A stretch of 64,000 nucleotides of DNA from the NCBI GenBank assembly GCA_004143945.1, contig SEHB01000010.1, forward strand, positions 1 to 64,000. Direction: 5' to 3'. This document shows, in pieces, positions 35,586-44,436 of this stretch. How positions within the stretch are numbered: the stretch's first letter is position 1; every line of letters begins with the position of its first letter. A program made the translations under genes and the position numbers. This DNA comes from Lysobacteraceae bacterium (lineage in GTDB: Bacteria > Pseudomonadota > Gammaproteobacteria > Xanthomonadales > Rhodanobacteraceae). The notes beneath the pieces were generated by a model that was not told the DNA's origin, did not search any database, and saw only the letters and a program-made list of their open reading frames with translations.

Positions 35586-37922
35586 TCAGCCGCGCGCGGC
35601 CGGCGGCGTTTCCAGTGCGGCCGGGATACGGCGCTCACCGGCAGTCGAGCGCGCACGCACGAGCGCGCTGCGCCAGCCATCGGGGTGGCCGAGCGCGTGC
35701 TGGTATCGCAATTGCAGCAACGCGGCCGCATGATCGTGCTCGGCCCAGCCGCCGACCCGTCCCGCGATCACGCCTGCGCGCGCGAGGTCGCCCGATTCGA
35801 GCAGCCACGGCAGGTAGGCCTGCGCGACTTCGACGAGTTCGGCCGGCACGCGCCGCGCATCGGCGCGTTCGAATGCGCGCTCGAACGCCACACGCGCCTG
35901 CTCCCTGCCCGCGCCTGCGTCCGCAGCCTCGGCGAGATCGAGCTGGATGCGCACGCCCTGGTCGGTGCGCGGCGTGGCCCATGCGCGCATCGCCGCCAGC
36001 GTCGGCGTGGCGTCGTGCCCGGCCGCGCGTTGCGCCGCCTGCAGCAGGCGCCACGCGCGCGCGTAGTCGGATTCGCCCTCGCCCGACCAGTCGGTCGCGA
36101 GCGACGCCTGCGCGGCATCGAGCGCGTGCGCCGCCTCGCCGGCCTCGATGGCCGCGCGCGCCGCGAGCGCGGCGCCCATCGCGGCGACCGACGCGTCGCC
36201 GGCGGTGGTCGCGTCCGCGCGCACGTTGGCGAGCAGCGCACCGGATTCGGCCAGGTGCCCGGTCGCGTGCAGCACCATCGCGCGCACGAGATTCGCATAG
36301 CGCCGCTTGGCCGGCGCGGGTTCGAGCTGCACGAGCTCGCGCACGCGTTCGTCGCCCGCGAGCGCGGCGCGCCCGTCGAGCAGCTCCAGCCGCACGCGCG
36401 CGAGCGAGAGGCGTGCGAACAGCTCGTTGTTGAAGTCGCGGTAGGCGGTGAGCCGGTCCGCAGCAGCCGTGAGCACCGGCAGCGCTTCGGCGTGGCGCGC
36501 GCGCCGCGCGTCGAGGATGCCGACGTTGATGTCCACGCGCGCGAGCGCGAGGCGGTCGCCGACACTCTCGAGCACGACGCGCGCGCGCGCGAAGTCTTCC
36601 ATCGACGCGTCGTAGCGCGACTGCAGGCTGCGCGCGATCGCGCGCCCGGTCAGCGCGCGACCGAGTTCCGGCGAAGGCGGCAGCGCGTCGAGCAGCGCAA
36701 TCGCCTGGTCGGAGTATTCCGCGACGCGATCGGGGCGGTCGCGGCGCAGTTGCACGTTGCCGAGCGCATTCAGCACGCGCGCGCGCAGCAGCGGCGCATC
36801 GGTCGCGGAGATCTCGCCGAGCAGGGCTTCGAATCCGGCCTGCGCTGCTTCGAGGTCGCCCTCGCGCAGGTCCAGTCCCGCGCGGCGGTAGCGCACTTCC
36901 GGAAGTTCGCGCTCGGCCGCGCCGAGCTCTTCGAGCAACTGGCGTGCCACCTCGGGCTGGTCCGCGAGCAGCGCGGCGTCCACCTGGCGCAGGCGCAGCG
37001 CGAGCCCGGATCCGGGCGGCAGGTCGTCGCGCGCGCGCTGCCAGCCGAGTGCATCCTCGAGGCTCGCGGCCGCGTTGCGCGCGGCGTCGAGTACTTCGCT
37101 CGCGCGCGCCTCCACGACCACCGGCTCGTCGGTCCCCGCCAGTGTGTGCAGCTGCACGCGCCAGCGTCCGTCGGCGAGTTCGGCCTCGCCCGCGACGATG
37201 ATCGAGGCACCGCTCTCGCGCGCGAGCTCGAGCGTGCGCTCGCCGCCGCGCGTCCACGGGCCGCCCGCGCGCGTGAGCGCGACGACGTTGTCGCTCGGAA
37301 GCACGCGCCGGCCACTCGCACGCAACTGTTCGGCGACGAGATCCATCGCGCCGAGCCGCACCCAGCCCGATGGCCCTTCCGCGTGCACCTCGAACGGCAG
37401 GACGAGCGCGGCCACCGGCTGCGGATCAGGCGCCTCGCGGCGCAGGTGCAGCCATGCCCACGCGATGCCGGCCACGACGACCACGATCGCGAGCGCAAGC
37501 CACGCGAGTCGCGTGCGCGGATGCGACGGCGCCGGTGCGGGCGTCGCAAGGTCGGGCGTTTCCGGCACCGACGGCGGCGCAGGCAGCGGGCCGGTTTCCT
37601 GCGCGACTTCGGTCACCGGCGCGATCCAGCGGAAGCCGAAGCGCGGCATCGTGCGGATGTAGCGGCGCTCGCCGTCGGTATCGCCGAGCGCGCGCCGAGC
37701 GCGCAGGATCGACTGGTCGAGCAGGTTGTCGCTGACGTCGGTGCGACCCCAGACCGCCGCGATCAGTTCGTCGCGTCCGACCGCACGATCGCGCTGCGCG
37801 ATCAGGTAGGCGATGCAGTCGAACACCTTCGGCGGCAGCTCCAGCCGCTCCGCGTCGCGCCAGAGCTCGCGGCGCGCCGGATCGAGGCGCAAGCGGTCGA
37901 ACGTGAACACCGGTGCAGTCAT
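35586..37922 (-). CDS. Membrane winged-helix regulator with TPR-like periplasmic region
   Basis: A 778-residue CadC/ToxR-type protein. Residues 5-102 are an OmpR-type winged helix (LELPPKVFDCIAYLIAQRDRAV, then DNLLDQSILRARRALGD and YIRTMPRFGFRWI). After a proline-rich linker, one membrane helix (138-159) leads to about 620 residues of mostly helical repeats resembling tetratricopeptide repeats, which should lie in the periplasm. One-component regulators of this type bind DNA from the membrane in response to an outside signal, without phosphorylation. The large tagged subtilase gene lies directly downstream on the same strand and is the natural candidate target or partner. The 235 bases upstream separate it from alkB. 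Confidence 0.85.
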   Translation of the reverse strand: MTAPVFTFDRLRLDPARRELWRDAERLELPPKVFDCIAYLIAQRDRAVGRDELIAAVWGRTDVSDNLLDQSILRARRALGDTDGERRYIRTMPRFGFRWIAPVTEVAQETGPLPAPPSVPETPDLATPAPAPSHPRTRLAWLALAIVVVVAGIAWAWLHLRREAPDPQPVAALVLPFEVHAEGPSGWVRLGAMDLVAEQLRASGRRVLPSDNVVALTRAGGPWTRGGERTLELARESGASIIVAGEAELADGRWRVQLHTLAGTDEPVVVEARASEVLDAARNAAASLEDALGWQRARDDLPPGSGLALRLRQVDAALLADQPEVARQLLEELGAAERELPEVRYRRAGLDLREGDLEAAQAGFEALLGEISATDAPLLRARVLNALGNVQLRRDRPDRVAEYSDQAIALLDALPPSPELGRALTGRAIARSLQSRYDASMEDFARARVVLESVGDRLALARVDINVGILDARRARHAEALPVLTAAADRLTAYRDFNNELFARLSLARVRLELLDGRAALAGDERVRELVQLEPAPAKRRYANLVRAMVLHATGHLAESGALLANVRADATTAGDASVAAMGAALAARAAIEAGEAAHALDAAQASLATDWSGEGESDYARAWRLLQAAQRAAGHDATPTLAAMRAWATPRTDQGVRIQLDLAEAADAGAGREQARVAFERAFERADARRVPAELVEVAQAYLPWLLESGDLARAGVIAGRVGGWAEHDHAAALLQLRYQHALGHPDGWRSALVRARSTAGERRIPAALETPPAARG

Positions 37923-38157
37923 CGCTGGCGTGTCTCCGCGCGCGCGGGCCGACCGCGCGCGGTCACCGCGAACGTGACCGCGGCAGGCGGCGCGACGGCG
38001 GGGCGCGGGTCGTTCACGGGTGGTCTCCGGGGAAGGCGCCCAAGCATAGCCGCATCACCGCGGGGCGCGAACGCGCGCTGGCGCGAACGCGGCATCACGC
38101 GTCTCGCGCACGCTCGCGTTGCACTGCCGATCAGGCTGGCGCTGGCATGCTGCGCGC

Positions 38158-38745
38158 ATGACCCTGCTCGATCTCTCCGCCACCGGCTCGCGCCGCCTGC
38201 TCCACGACGCGAGCGGCACGATCGACCATACGCCGGACTTCCTCGCCGCGGAGACCGCCGCGCGCTGGTTCGCGCAGCTGCAGGCCGGCGTCGCCTGGCG
38301 TGGCGGTCGTCGCGTGATGTACGAGCGCGAAGTCGACGTGCCGCGCCTGCGCGCACACTACCGCGCCGACGACCCTGCGCTGCCCGAGCCACTCGGCGAA
38401 GCACTGGCACTCGTTCGCGCCGCCACCGGCGCGCCGTACGACAGCATCGGCCTCAACCTCTACCGCGACGAACGCGACAGCGTCGCGCCACACAACGACA
38501 AGCTCGCCGACCTCGTCGAGGGCGAGCCGATCGCGCTGCTGTCGCTCGGCGCGACACGCCGGCTCGTGATCCGCGCCAAACGCCCGCCCCGGCGCGTGCT
38601 CAATGTCGACCTCGAGTCCGGCAGCCTGCTCGTGATGAGCTGGGAGACCCAGCTCCACTACGACCACGGCGTCCCGAAGGAGCGCCATCCGACCGGTGCG
38701 CGCATCAGCATCGCACTGCGCGTGCGTGGCGGCGCGTGGGACTGA
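38158..38745 (+). CDS. alkB: AlkB-type 2-oxoglutarate/Fe(II) dioxygenase
   Basis: A 195-residue AlkB-family dioxygenase (AlkB-B branch, shorter than E. coli AlkB). The iron ligands are His112 and Asp114 in PHNDKL and His170 in YDHGVPK; the 2-oxoglutarate-binding arginines are Arg182 and Arg188 in ARISIALR. The IGLNLYRDERDSVAPH segment is a standard AlkB motif. It removes methyl groups oxidatively from 1-methyladenine and 3-methylcytosine in DNA or RNA. It precedes exonuclease III by only two bases, forming a two-gene DNA repair operon. Confidence 0.9.
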   Translation: MTLLDLSATGSRRLLHDASGTIDHTPDFLAAETAARWFAQLQAGVAWRGGRRVMYEREVDVPRLRAHYRADDPALPEPLGEALALVRAATGAPYDSIGLNLYRDERDSVAPHNDKLADLVEGEPIALLSLGATRRLVIRAKRPPRRVLNVDLESGSLLVMSWETQLHYDHGVPKERHPTGARISIALRVRGGAWD

Positions 38746-38747
38746 AG

Positions 38748-39572
38748 ATGGCACGCCTGCGCATCGCGACCTTCAACGTCAATGGCGTGCGCTCGCGCCG
38801 CGCGCACCTGCTCGAGTGGCTCGCGCGCGAACAGCCCGACATCGCCTGCCTGCAGGAACTCAAGGCGCCCGACGAGGCGTTCCCGATCGACGACCTGCAC
38901 GCGGCCGGCTACGGCGCGGTCTGGCACGGGCAGCGTTCGTGGAACGGCGTCGCGATCCTCGCGCGCGGCGTCGACCCGGTCGAGAGCCGGCGCGGGCTGC
39001 CGGGAGACCGCAGCGACACGCAGAGCCGCTACCTCGAGGCGGTCGCGCACGGCGTGATCGTCGGCTGCCTCTACCTGCCGAACGGCAATCCGCAGCCCGG
39101 TCCGAAGTTCGACTACAAGCTCGCATGGTTCGAGCGCCTGATCCGGCATGCGCGCACGCTGTGGAACAGCGACCAGCCGGTCGTGCTCGCAGGCGACTAC
39201 AACGTGGTGCCGACCGACTTCGACATCTACAACCCCGCGTCGTGGCGCAAGGATGCCTTGCTGCAGCCCGAAAGCCGCGAGGCATTCGAGCGGCTGCTCG
39301 CGCAGGGCTGGACCGACGCGCTGCGCGCGCGCCATCCCGACGAGCGCATCTACACGTTCTGGGACTATTTCCGCCAACACTGGCCGCGCAATGCCGGCCT
39401 GCGCATCGACCACCTGCTGCTCTCGGCGAAGCTCACGCCGCGCCTGCGCGATGCGGGCGTGGACCGCTGGGTGCGCGACCTGCCCGGCGCGAGCGACCAT
39501 GCGCCAACCTGGATCGAACTCGACGTCCCCCGGCCGCGCCGGACTGCGCGCAAGACGGCGAAGGCACGCTGA
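38748..39572 (+). CDS. xth: Exodeoxyribonuclease III
   Basis: A 274-residue AP endonuclease/3'-5' exonuclease of the ExoIII/APE1 family. Catalytic elements are TFNVNGVRSR, the metal-binding Glu in QELKAPD, LPNGNPQPGPKFDYKL, Asp and Asn in GDYNVVPTDFD, the RIDHLL region and the terminal SDHAPTW. It cuts DNA at abasic sites during base-excision repair. It is cotranscribed with alkB (stop-to-start gap two bases), so alkylation repair and base excision are linked here. Its stop lies nine bases from that of the convergent FG-GAP gene. Confidence 0.94.
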   Translation: MARLRIATFNVNGVRSRRAHLLEWLAREQPDIACLQELKAPDEAFPIDDLHAAGYGAVWHGQRSWNGVAILARGVDPVESRRGLPGDRSDTQSRYLEAVAHGVIVGCLYLPNGNPQPGPKFDYKLAWFERLIRHARTLWNSDQPVVLAGDYNVVPTDFDIYNPASWRKDALLQPESREAFERLLAQGWTDALRARHPDERIYTFWDYFRQHWPRNAGLRIDHLLLSAKLTPRLRDAGVDRWVRDLPGASDHAPTWIELDVPRPRRTARKTAKAR

Positions 39573-39581
39573 GGAAGCGCG

Positions 39582-41156
39582 TCAGCCGTCGAAGCCATCC
39601 ACGAACAGGAAGTCGCTCTGGTAGATCACCTGCACGGTGCCGCTGTTGCCCGCAGTGCCGTCATGACCCGGGATCGCGACCGCGAGGTCATTGTCGCCAT
39701 CCCCGTTGAAATCGCCGATCGCGAGCTGGGCACCGAACGTGTCGCCCTGCGCCGCCGGCGCGGCGGCATAGCCCTGCGTGAGCGCGAAACGCCGCGCGCG
39801 CGAAACACCGAGCGAACCCAGCGAAGACGGGATCACCCAGATCCGTCCAGTGAAAGGAAGCGTGCCCTCGCTCGCGAGCGGGCAGCCGATGACGAGGCTG
39901 TCGGCGGTGCCCGCCGCTTCGTTGATGCGCCCCGCGGCCAGGCGCGCGCCGCATGCGGCGGTCGCGAGGCTGCCACCTGGCAGCATGCCCTCGTGCAACA
40001 GGTCGTTGCCGGCCGCGACGATGCCGGACGCGGACCCGCTCAGCACGGCAACCGCACCGGCGAGCGGCACGCCTTCGAGCGCTTCGCCGGGCACGCCGAC
40101 GGCGAGATCGTCGGTCGACGGGTCCCCCAGCGCGGCCCCGGCGAACTGGCCTGCGACGAGCGCCGCGCCGAACCGGTCGCCGGTTTCGCAGTCATCGAGC
40201 ACGCCGGCCTGGGCCTGGCTCCAGTAACTCACGCCCGCGGCGTCGAGTCCGTCGAGGTTGTCCTGCCCGCGCAGCACCATGACCGAACCCGAATCGGCGA
40301 AACCCGCGCAGGTCGCGCCCGGGATGCCGATCGCGAGATCATCGACCTCGTCGCCGTCGAAGTCGCCCGCGGCCAGCGCGTAGCCGATCTCCTCGTTCGC
40401 CTCGGGCACGCCCGTGAGTCCGTTGCTGCCGCGGTAGAACACCTCGACGCTTTCCGGGAACAGGCCACCGACGCCCTGGTAGACCACCATGACCGCGCCC
40501 GCGGACGCCTCGCCGCTCGTGGTTTCGCCCGGAATGCCGATCGCGAGGTCGACGAGCTCGTTCTGGTCGAAGCCGCCGACCGCGAGCGCCGCGCCGAAGT
40601 GATCGCCGGCCTCCGAAATCCCGACGTAGCCGCCCTGCCCCTGGCGAATCTCGTCGATCACGCTCCAGCCACCGCCGATCGCGCGGTCGATCACGAAGAC
40701 CGCGCCATTGCCTTCGGCAAGGAGGCTGTCGCCGGGCACGCCGATGACGATCTCGTCGTCGTCGGTCGCGTCGTGGCCGAAGTCGCCGACCGCGAGCACG
40801 GTCGGCGGGCCCGCGGACGCACCGGCCACCGCGGGAATGACGACCGTTTCCATCAGGAACGGGAAGCTCGGCGGCTCGCCGATCGTCCACGCGGTGCCGA
40901 GGAACACGTGCACGAGGGTCGGATGCTCGCGATCGGCGACCGCGAGGTCGGCGATGCCGTCATCGTTGAAGTCGCCCGCGACCGTCGCGATGCCGAATGC
41001 GTCATCCGCGGGGTCGACCGGGTTCGGATTCGGCAACGCGAAACTGCCGACCGGACCCAGCGCCGCGGCGGCCGCGAGCGGCATGCAGGCGAGCAGCCAG
41101 GCCAGCGCGCGCGGCGCGCTGCGGACGGGGGTGGATCGAGGGTGGTCGGGGCGCAT
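39582..41156 (-). CDS. Secreted FG-GAP repeat (integrin-like propeller) protein with GFD tag
   Basis: A 524-residue exported protein starting at ATG 41156, with GAGGA upstream and a signal peptide ending AAA. Seven or so FG-GAP/FG-GAP-like blades are visible, each with DFNxDGxxDLAVAxxG-type calcium loops (GDFNDDGIADLAVAD, GDFDGDEVDDLAIGIPG, GDFNGDGDNDLAVAIPG). They form an integrin-alpha-like beta-propeller that should bind Ca2+ and could mediate adhesion or ligand binding. The end is DFLFVDGFDG, the shared tag. It is divergent from the GST gene. Confidence 0.82.
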   Translation of the reverse strand: MRPDHPRSTPVRSAPRALAWLLACMPLAAAAALGPVGSFALPNPNPVDPADDAFGIATVAGDFNDDGIADLAVADREHPTLVHVFLGTAWTIGEPPSFPFLMETVVIPAVAGASAGPPTVLAVGDFGHDATDDDEIVIGVPGDSLLAEGNGAVFVIDRAIGGGWSVIDEIRQGQGGYVGISEAGDHFGAALAVGGFDQNELVDLAIGIPGETTSGEASAGAVMVVYQGVGGLFPESVEVFYRGSNGLTGVPEANEEIGYALAAGDFDGDEVDDLAIGIPGATCAGFADSGSVMVLRGQDNLDGLDAAGVSYWSQAQAGVLDDCETGDRFGAALVAGQFAGAALGDPSTDDLAVGVPGEALEGVPLAGAVAVLSGSASGIVAAGNDLLHEGMLPGGSLATAACGARLAAGRINEAAGTADSLVIGCPLASEGTLPFTGRIWVIPSSLGSLGVSRARRFALTQGYAAAPAAQGDTFGAQLAIGDFNGDGDNDLAVAIPGHDGTAGNSGTVQVIYQSDFLFVDGFDG

Positions 41157-41287
41157 GGTCGTATCCTCGTTGCTGCCACCTTTCCACGCGCAAGCGCGCC
41201 GCGCGGGGCCACGCATGCGGCGCTGCGGCGTGTCGAATACCGGCACGCCCGTGCGTCGATTCAACGATTCCACCGGGAGCACCCCGC

Positions 41288-41953
41288 ATGTCCGACGACC
41301 GCCGCCCTGTCCTCCACGCCCATCCGTTTTCGTCCTATTGCCAGAAGGTCCTCGTCGCGCTGTACGAGAACGGCACCGCGTTCGACTACCGCCTGCTGGA
41401 GGGCGACGACGCGATGCGCGAGCTCGAGGCGCTGTGGCCGATCAAGCGCTTCCCGGTGCTGCGCGACCGCGGTCGCACGCTGATCGAGGCAAGCATCATC
41501 ATCGAGCACCTCGACCTGCATCATCCGGGTCCGATGCGCATGATCCCGCAGGATCCGGACACGGCACTCGAAGTGCGTTTCATGGATCGGTTCTTCGACA
41601 ACTACGTCTCGACGCCGCAGCAGCGCATCGTGTTCGATCGCCTGCGCCCCGAAGACCGACGCGACCCGCACGGCGTGGCCGAAGCGCGCGCGATGCTCGA
41701 GACCGCGTACGCATGGCTCGACCGCCGGATGGCCGGTCGCGAGTGGGCGGCCGGCGATGCGTTCAGCCTCGCCGATTGCGGGGCCGCGCCGTTCCTGTTC
41801 TATGCAGACTGGACGCACGCGATCGACGAGGCGTTCACGCACGTGAAGGCGTACCGCGGGCGCCTGCTCGCGCGGCCATCGTTCGCACGCGCGGTCGACG
41901 AAGCACGCCCGTATCGCGCGTACTTTCCGCTCGGCGCGCCCGATCGCGACTGA
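41288..41953 (+). CDS. Glutathione S-transferase family protein
   Basis: A 221-residue cytoplasmic GST. The N-terminal thioredoxin-like domain has HPFSSYCQKVLVAL (candidate catalytic Ser/Cys), KRFPVL with the cis-proline and EASIIIEHLD for glutathione binding. The C-terminal all-helical domain contains the FSLADCGAAPFLFY motif. Members conjugate or reduce small electrophiles using glutathione; the specific substrate is unknown. It is divergent from the FG-GAP protein gene and followed by a lipoprotein gene after 97 bases. Confidence 0.9.
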   Translation: MSDDRRPVLHAHPFSSYCQKVLVALYENGTAFDYRLLEGDDAMRELEALWPIKRFPVLRDRGRTLIEASIIIEHLDLHHPGPMRMIPQDPDTALEVRFMDRFFDNYVSTPQQRIVFDRLRPEDRRDPHGVAEARAMLETAYAWLDRRMAGREWAAGDAFSLADCGAAPFLFYADWTHAIDEAFTHVKAYRGRLLARPSFARAVDEARPYRAYFPLGAPDRD

Positions 41954-42050
41954 TCCGGGCGGCGTCGCCGTGACGCCGCACTGCCGCGCGCGCGCGCTTG
42001 CGGCTACGCTGGCGGCACGCGCGGCTCCGTTGCCGCGACCGGAGCCCCGC

Positions 42051-43178
42051 GTGCCGATTCGCCAGCGCCCGTTCCCTGCCGTGCATCCCGGCATCGTGCT
42101 GCTGCTTGCGGCCGCCCTGCTGGCCGGCTGCGCGGCGCCGCGACCGCGCCCGCCCCAGCGCGATCCCGCCGAAGTGCATGCGCAACTGGTGTCGCTGATC
42201 CCGCCTTCGACGCGCGATCGCGCGGGCTGGGCCAGCGACATCCAGCTCGCGTTCGAGCGCATCGACGTGCCGCCGAGCACCGAGAACCTCTGCGCGGTAC
42301 TCGCGGTGATCGCGCAGGAATCGGGCTACGTCGTCGATCCCGAAGTCCCCGGCCTCGCGCGCATCGCGCGCGAGGAGATCGACCGTCGCGCCGCGCGCAT
42401 CCATGTGCCGCGCATGCTCGTCGATGCGGCGCTGAAGATCGACTCGCCCGACGGACGCAGCTACGGCGAGCGCCTCGCGCGCGTGCGCACCGAGAAGCAG
42501 CTCAGCGAGCTGTTCGACGACCTCATCGGCAGGGTGCCGCTCGGCAAGCGCCTGTTCGGCGACGCGAACCCGGTGCGGACCGGCGGGCCGATGCAGGTCG
42601 CGATCGCATTCTCCGAACGCCACGAGAAGCGGCATCCCTGGCCCGATCTCGGCACCGGCACGGTCCGCGACGCGGTTTTCACGCGGCGCGGCGGCCTGCA
42701 CTTCGGCATCGCGCACCTGCTCGATTACCCGAATGCCTACGAGCGGCACCTGTACCGTTTCGCCGACTTCAACGCAGGCTGGTATGCGAGCCGCAATGCG
42801 GCGTTCCAGGCCGCCGTGACCGCCGCGACCGGCCAGGCACTCGCGCTCGACGGTGACCTCGTGCTGCACGGGCGTGCGCGCGAGGTCGGCGCGACGGAGC
42901 GTGCGGTGCGCTCGCTCGCGCCGCGGCTGGACATGGACCCTGCCGGCATCCGCCGCGCGCTCGAATCCTCGGACAGCTTCGAGTTCGAACAGGGCGAACT
43001 GTACCGGCGCGTGTTCGAACTGGCCGAACGTCGCAGCGGCCGCCCGCTGGCGCGCGCGGTGATCCCGCGCATCGCTCTCGAAAGCCCGAAGTTCAGCCGC
43101 AAGCTCACGACCGAATGGTTCGCGACGCGCGTGCAGGGCCGCTACCAGCGCTGCGTGAATACCGCATTCGCTCGCTGA
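42051..43178 (+). CDS. DUF1615 family lipoprotein
   Basis: A 375-residue lipoprotein. I choose GTG 42051, which has GGAG six bases upstream and gives a normal lipoprotein signal (LLLAAALLAGC); a longer frame from 41970 has no comparable site. The body matches DUF1615, with features such as VIAQESGYVVDPEVPGLA, GGPMQVAIAF and RRGGLHFGIAHLLDYP. The pattern of an active-site-like Glu in AQESGY resembles lytic transglycosylases, so peptidoglycan cleavage is possible but unproven. A perfect inverted repeat follows the gene. Confidence 0.82.
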   Translation: MPIRQRPFPAVHPGIVLLLAAALLAGCAAPRPRPPQRDPAEVHAQLVSLIPPSTRDRAGWASDIQLAFERIDVPPSTENLCAVLAVIAQESGYVVDPEVPGLARIAREEIDRRAARIHVPRMLVDAALKIDSPDGRSYGERLARVRTEKQLSELFDDLIGRVPLGKRLFGDANPVRTGGPMQVAIAFSERHEKRHPWPDLGTGTVRDAVFTRRGGLHFGIAHLLDYPNAYERHLYRFADFNAGWYASRNAAFQAAVTAATGQALALDGDLVLHGRAREVGATERAVRSLAPRLDMDPAGIRRALESSDSFEFEQGELYRRVFELAERRSGRPLARAVIPRIALESPKFSRKLTTEWFATRVQGRYQRCVNTAFAR

Positions 43179-43193
43179 ACGGCTGCCCGCGCG

Positions 43194-43225
43194 CGTCATG
43201 CCGCGACATCGAGCGCGGCATGACG
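43194..43225. terminator. 12-bp perfect inverted repeat downstream of the DUF1615 gene
   Basis: CGTCATGCCGCG at 43194-43205 and CGCGGCATGACG at 43214-43225 are exact complements around an eight-base loop. It begins 15 bases after the stop codon. There is no T run behind it, so it could be a terminator stem, an mRNA-stabilising hairpin, or an operator for the following diguanylate cyclase gene. Confidence 0.5.
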
Positions 43226-43386
43226 CCGCGGCACGCGCCTGGACGAGGCGGGAAAATGCGCCCGAACGCACAAAAGTGTGCAGCACTTTGCATTCTGGCC
43301 GACGTCGCGCGCCGAACCTGAATGGCCCGAATGCTGCATGCAGGGCGCAGACGCCGAATTTCCCGGCGCGTGCGGCGGCGGTGCGA

Positions 43387-44436
43387 ATGTTCATCGACAG
43401 GTTCAGGCGCGACTTCAGGCTCTCGGTGGTCGTGATGTTCGGCGCCATCGCGATGCTCGGCATCACGCCGTTCGCGATCTACCGCTTCCTCGAAGGCGAA
43501 CCGCTGCACGGCGCGCTCGACCTGCTGCTGGTCGCCTGCATCGGCGCCGGGTCGCTGCATGCATTGCGTTCGGCGAATCCGGAGCGTGCCTCGCTGATGC
43601 TCGCGCTCGTGTATTCGATCGGCTGCATCGCGGTCGCGCACCTCGCCGGACTCGCGGGCCTGCTGTGGGCATTCCCGGTGCTGCTCGCGAACTTCATGCT
43701 CGTGCGCGGCTGGCGTGCAGTGCTGCTGTCGGCGGGCACGATCCTCGCCCTCGCGACCATCGACACCGCACTCGACTCACTGGTCGAGAAGGCGCTGTTC
43801 GTCGCGACGTCGATGGTGGTGAGCCTGTTCGCGTTCGTGTTCGCCTCGCGCGCGGAGCGCCAGCGCGAACAGCTCGAGCAGCTCGCGCTGCATGATCCGT
43901 TGACCGGGGCGAGCAACCGGCGCGGCATGCAGGAGCAACTCGAACTCGCGATCGCGGGCAGCGCACGCAGCGGCGAGCCGCTCGCGCTGCTGGTGTTCGA
44001 CCTCGACCATTTCAAGCAGGTCAACGACAGTTACGGTCACGACGCGGGCGACCGCGTGCTCGTGCAGGTGGCCGACGTCGTGCGTCGCATGACGCGCCCG
44101 GGAGACTGCCTGTTCCGCACCGGCGGCGAAGAGTTCGGACTGCTCGCGCGCGGCGTCGCGCCGCATGCGATCGCGCGGCTCGCCGAGAAGCTGCGCGCCG
44201 CGGTCGAGCGCGACGCGCGCTGCGGCAATCGTGCGATCACGATATCGATCGGCGCCACGCCGTATTGCCCGTGCGAGGCGCCGAGCAACTGGCAGCGGCG
44301 CGCGGACGCCGCGATGTATCGCGCCAAGCGCGCGGGCCGCAATCGTTCGGTCATCGACCTCGACTGCGGCAGCGAGGCGCACGAGGCGCCCGCGTCGCGC
44401 AATGTCACACCGCTTGCGGAACGGCGCGCGCGATAG
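43387..44436 (+). CDS. Membrane diguanylate cyclase
   Basis: A 349-residue protein starting at ATG 43387. Five or six helices fill residues 12-155 (a compact membrane sensor without an obvious named domain), then a short coiled coil (RQREQLEQLA) leads to a GGDEF domain with DPLTGASNRR and an intact RTGGEEF active site. It should synthesise cyclic di-GMP. It is the second diguanylate cyclase in the window. The last 32 bases overlap the 3' end of the convergent ParA-type gene, so the two transcripts are antisense at their ends. Confidence 0.9.
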   Translation: MFIDRFRRDFRLSVVVMFGAIAMLGITPFAIYRFLEGEPLHGALDLLLVACIGAGSLHALRSANPERASLMLALVYSIGCIAVAHLAGLAGLLWAFPVLLANFMLVRGWRAVLLSAGTILALATIDTALDSLVEKALFVATSMVVSLFAFVFASRAERQREQLEQLALHDPLTGASNRRGMQEQLELAIAGSARSGEPLALLVFDLDHFKQVNDSYGHDAGDRVLVQVADVVRRMTRPGDCLFRTGGEEFGLLARGVAPHAIARLAEKLRAAVERDARCGNRAITISIGATPYCPCEAPSNWQRRADAAMYRAKRAGRNRSVIDLDCGSEAHEAPASRNVTPLAERRAR

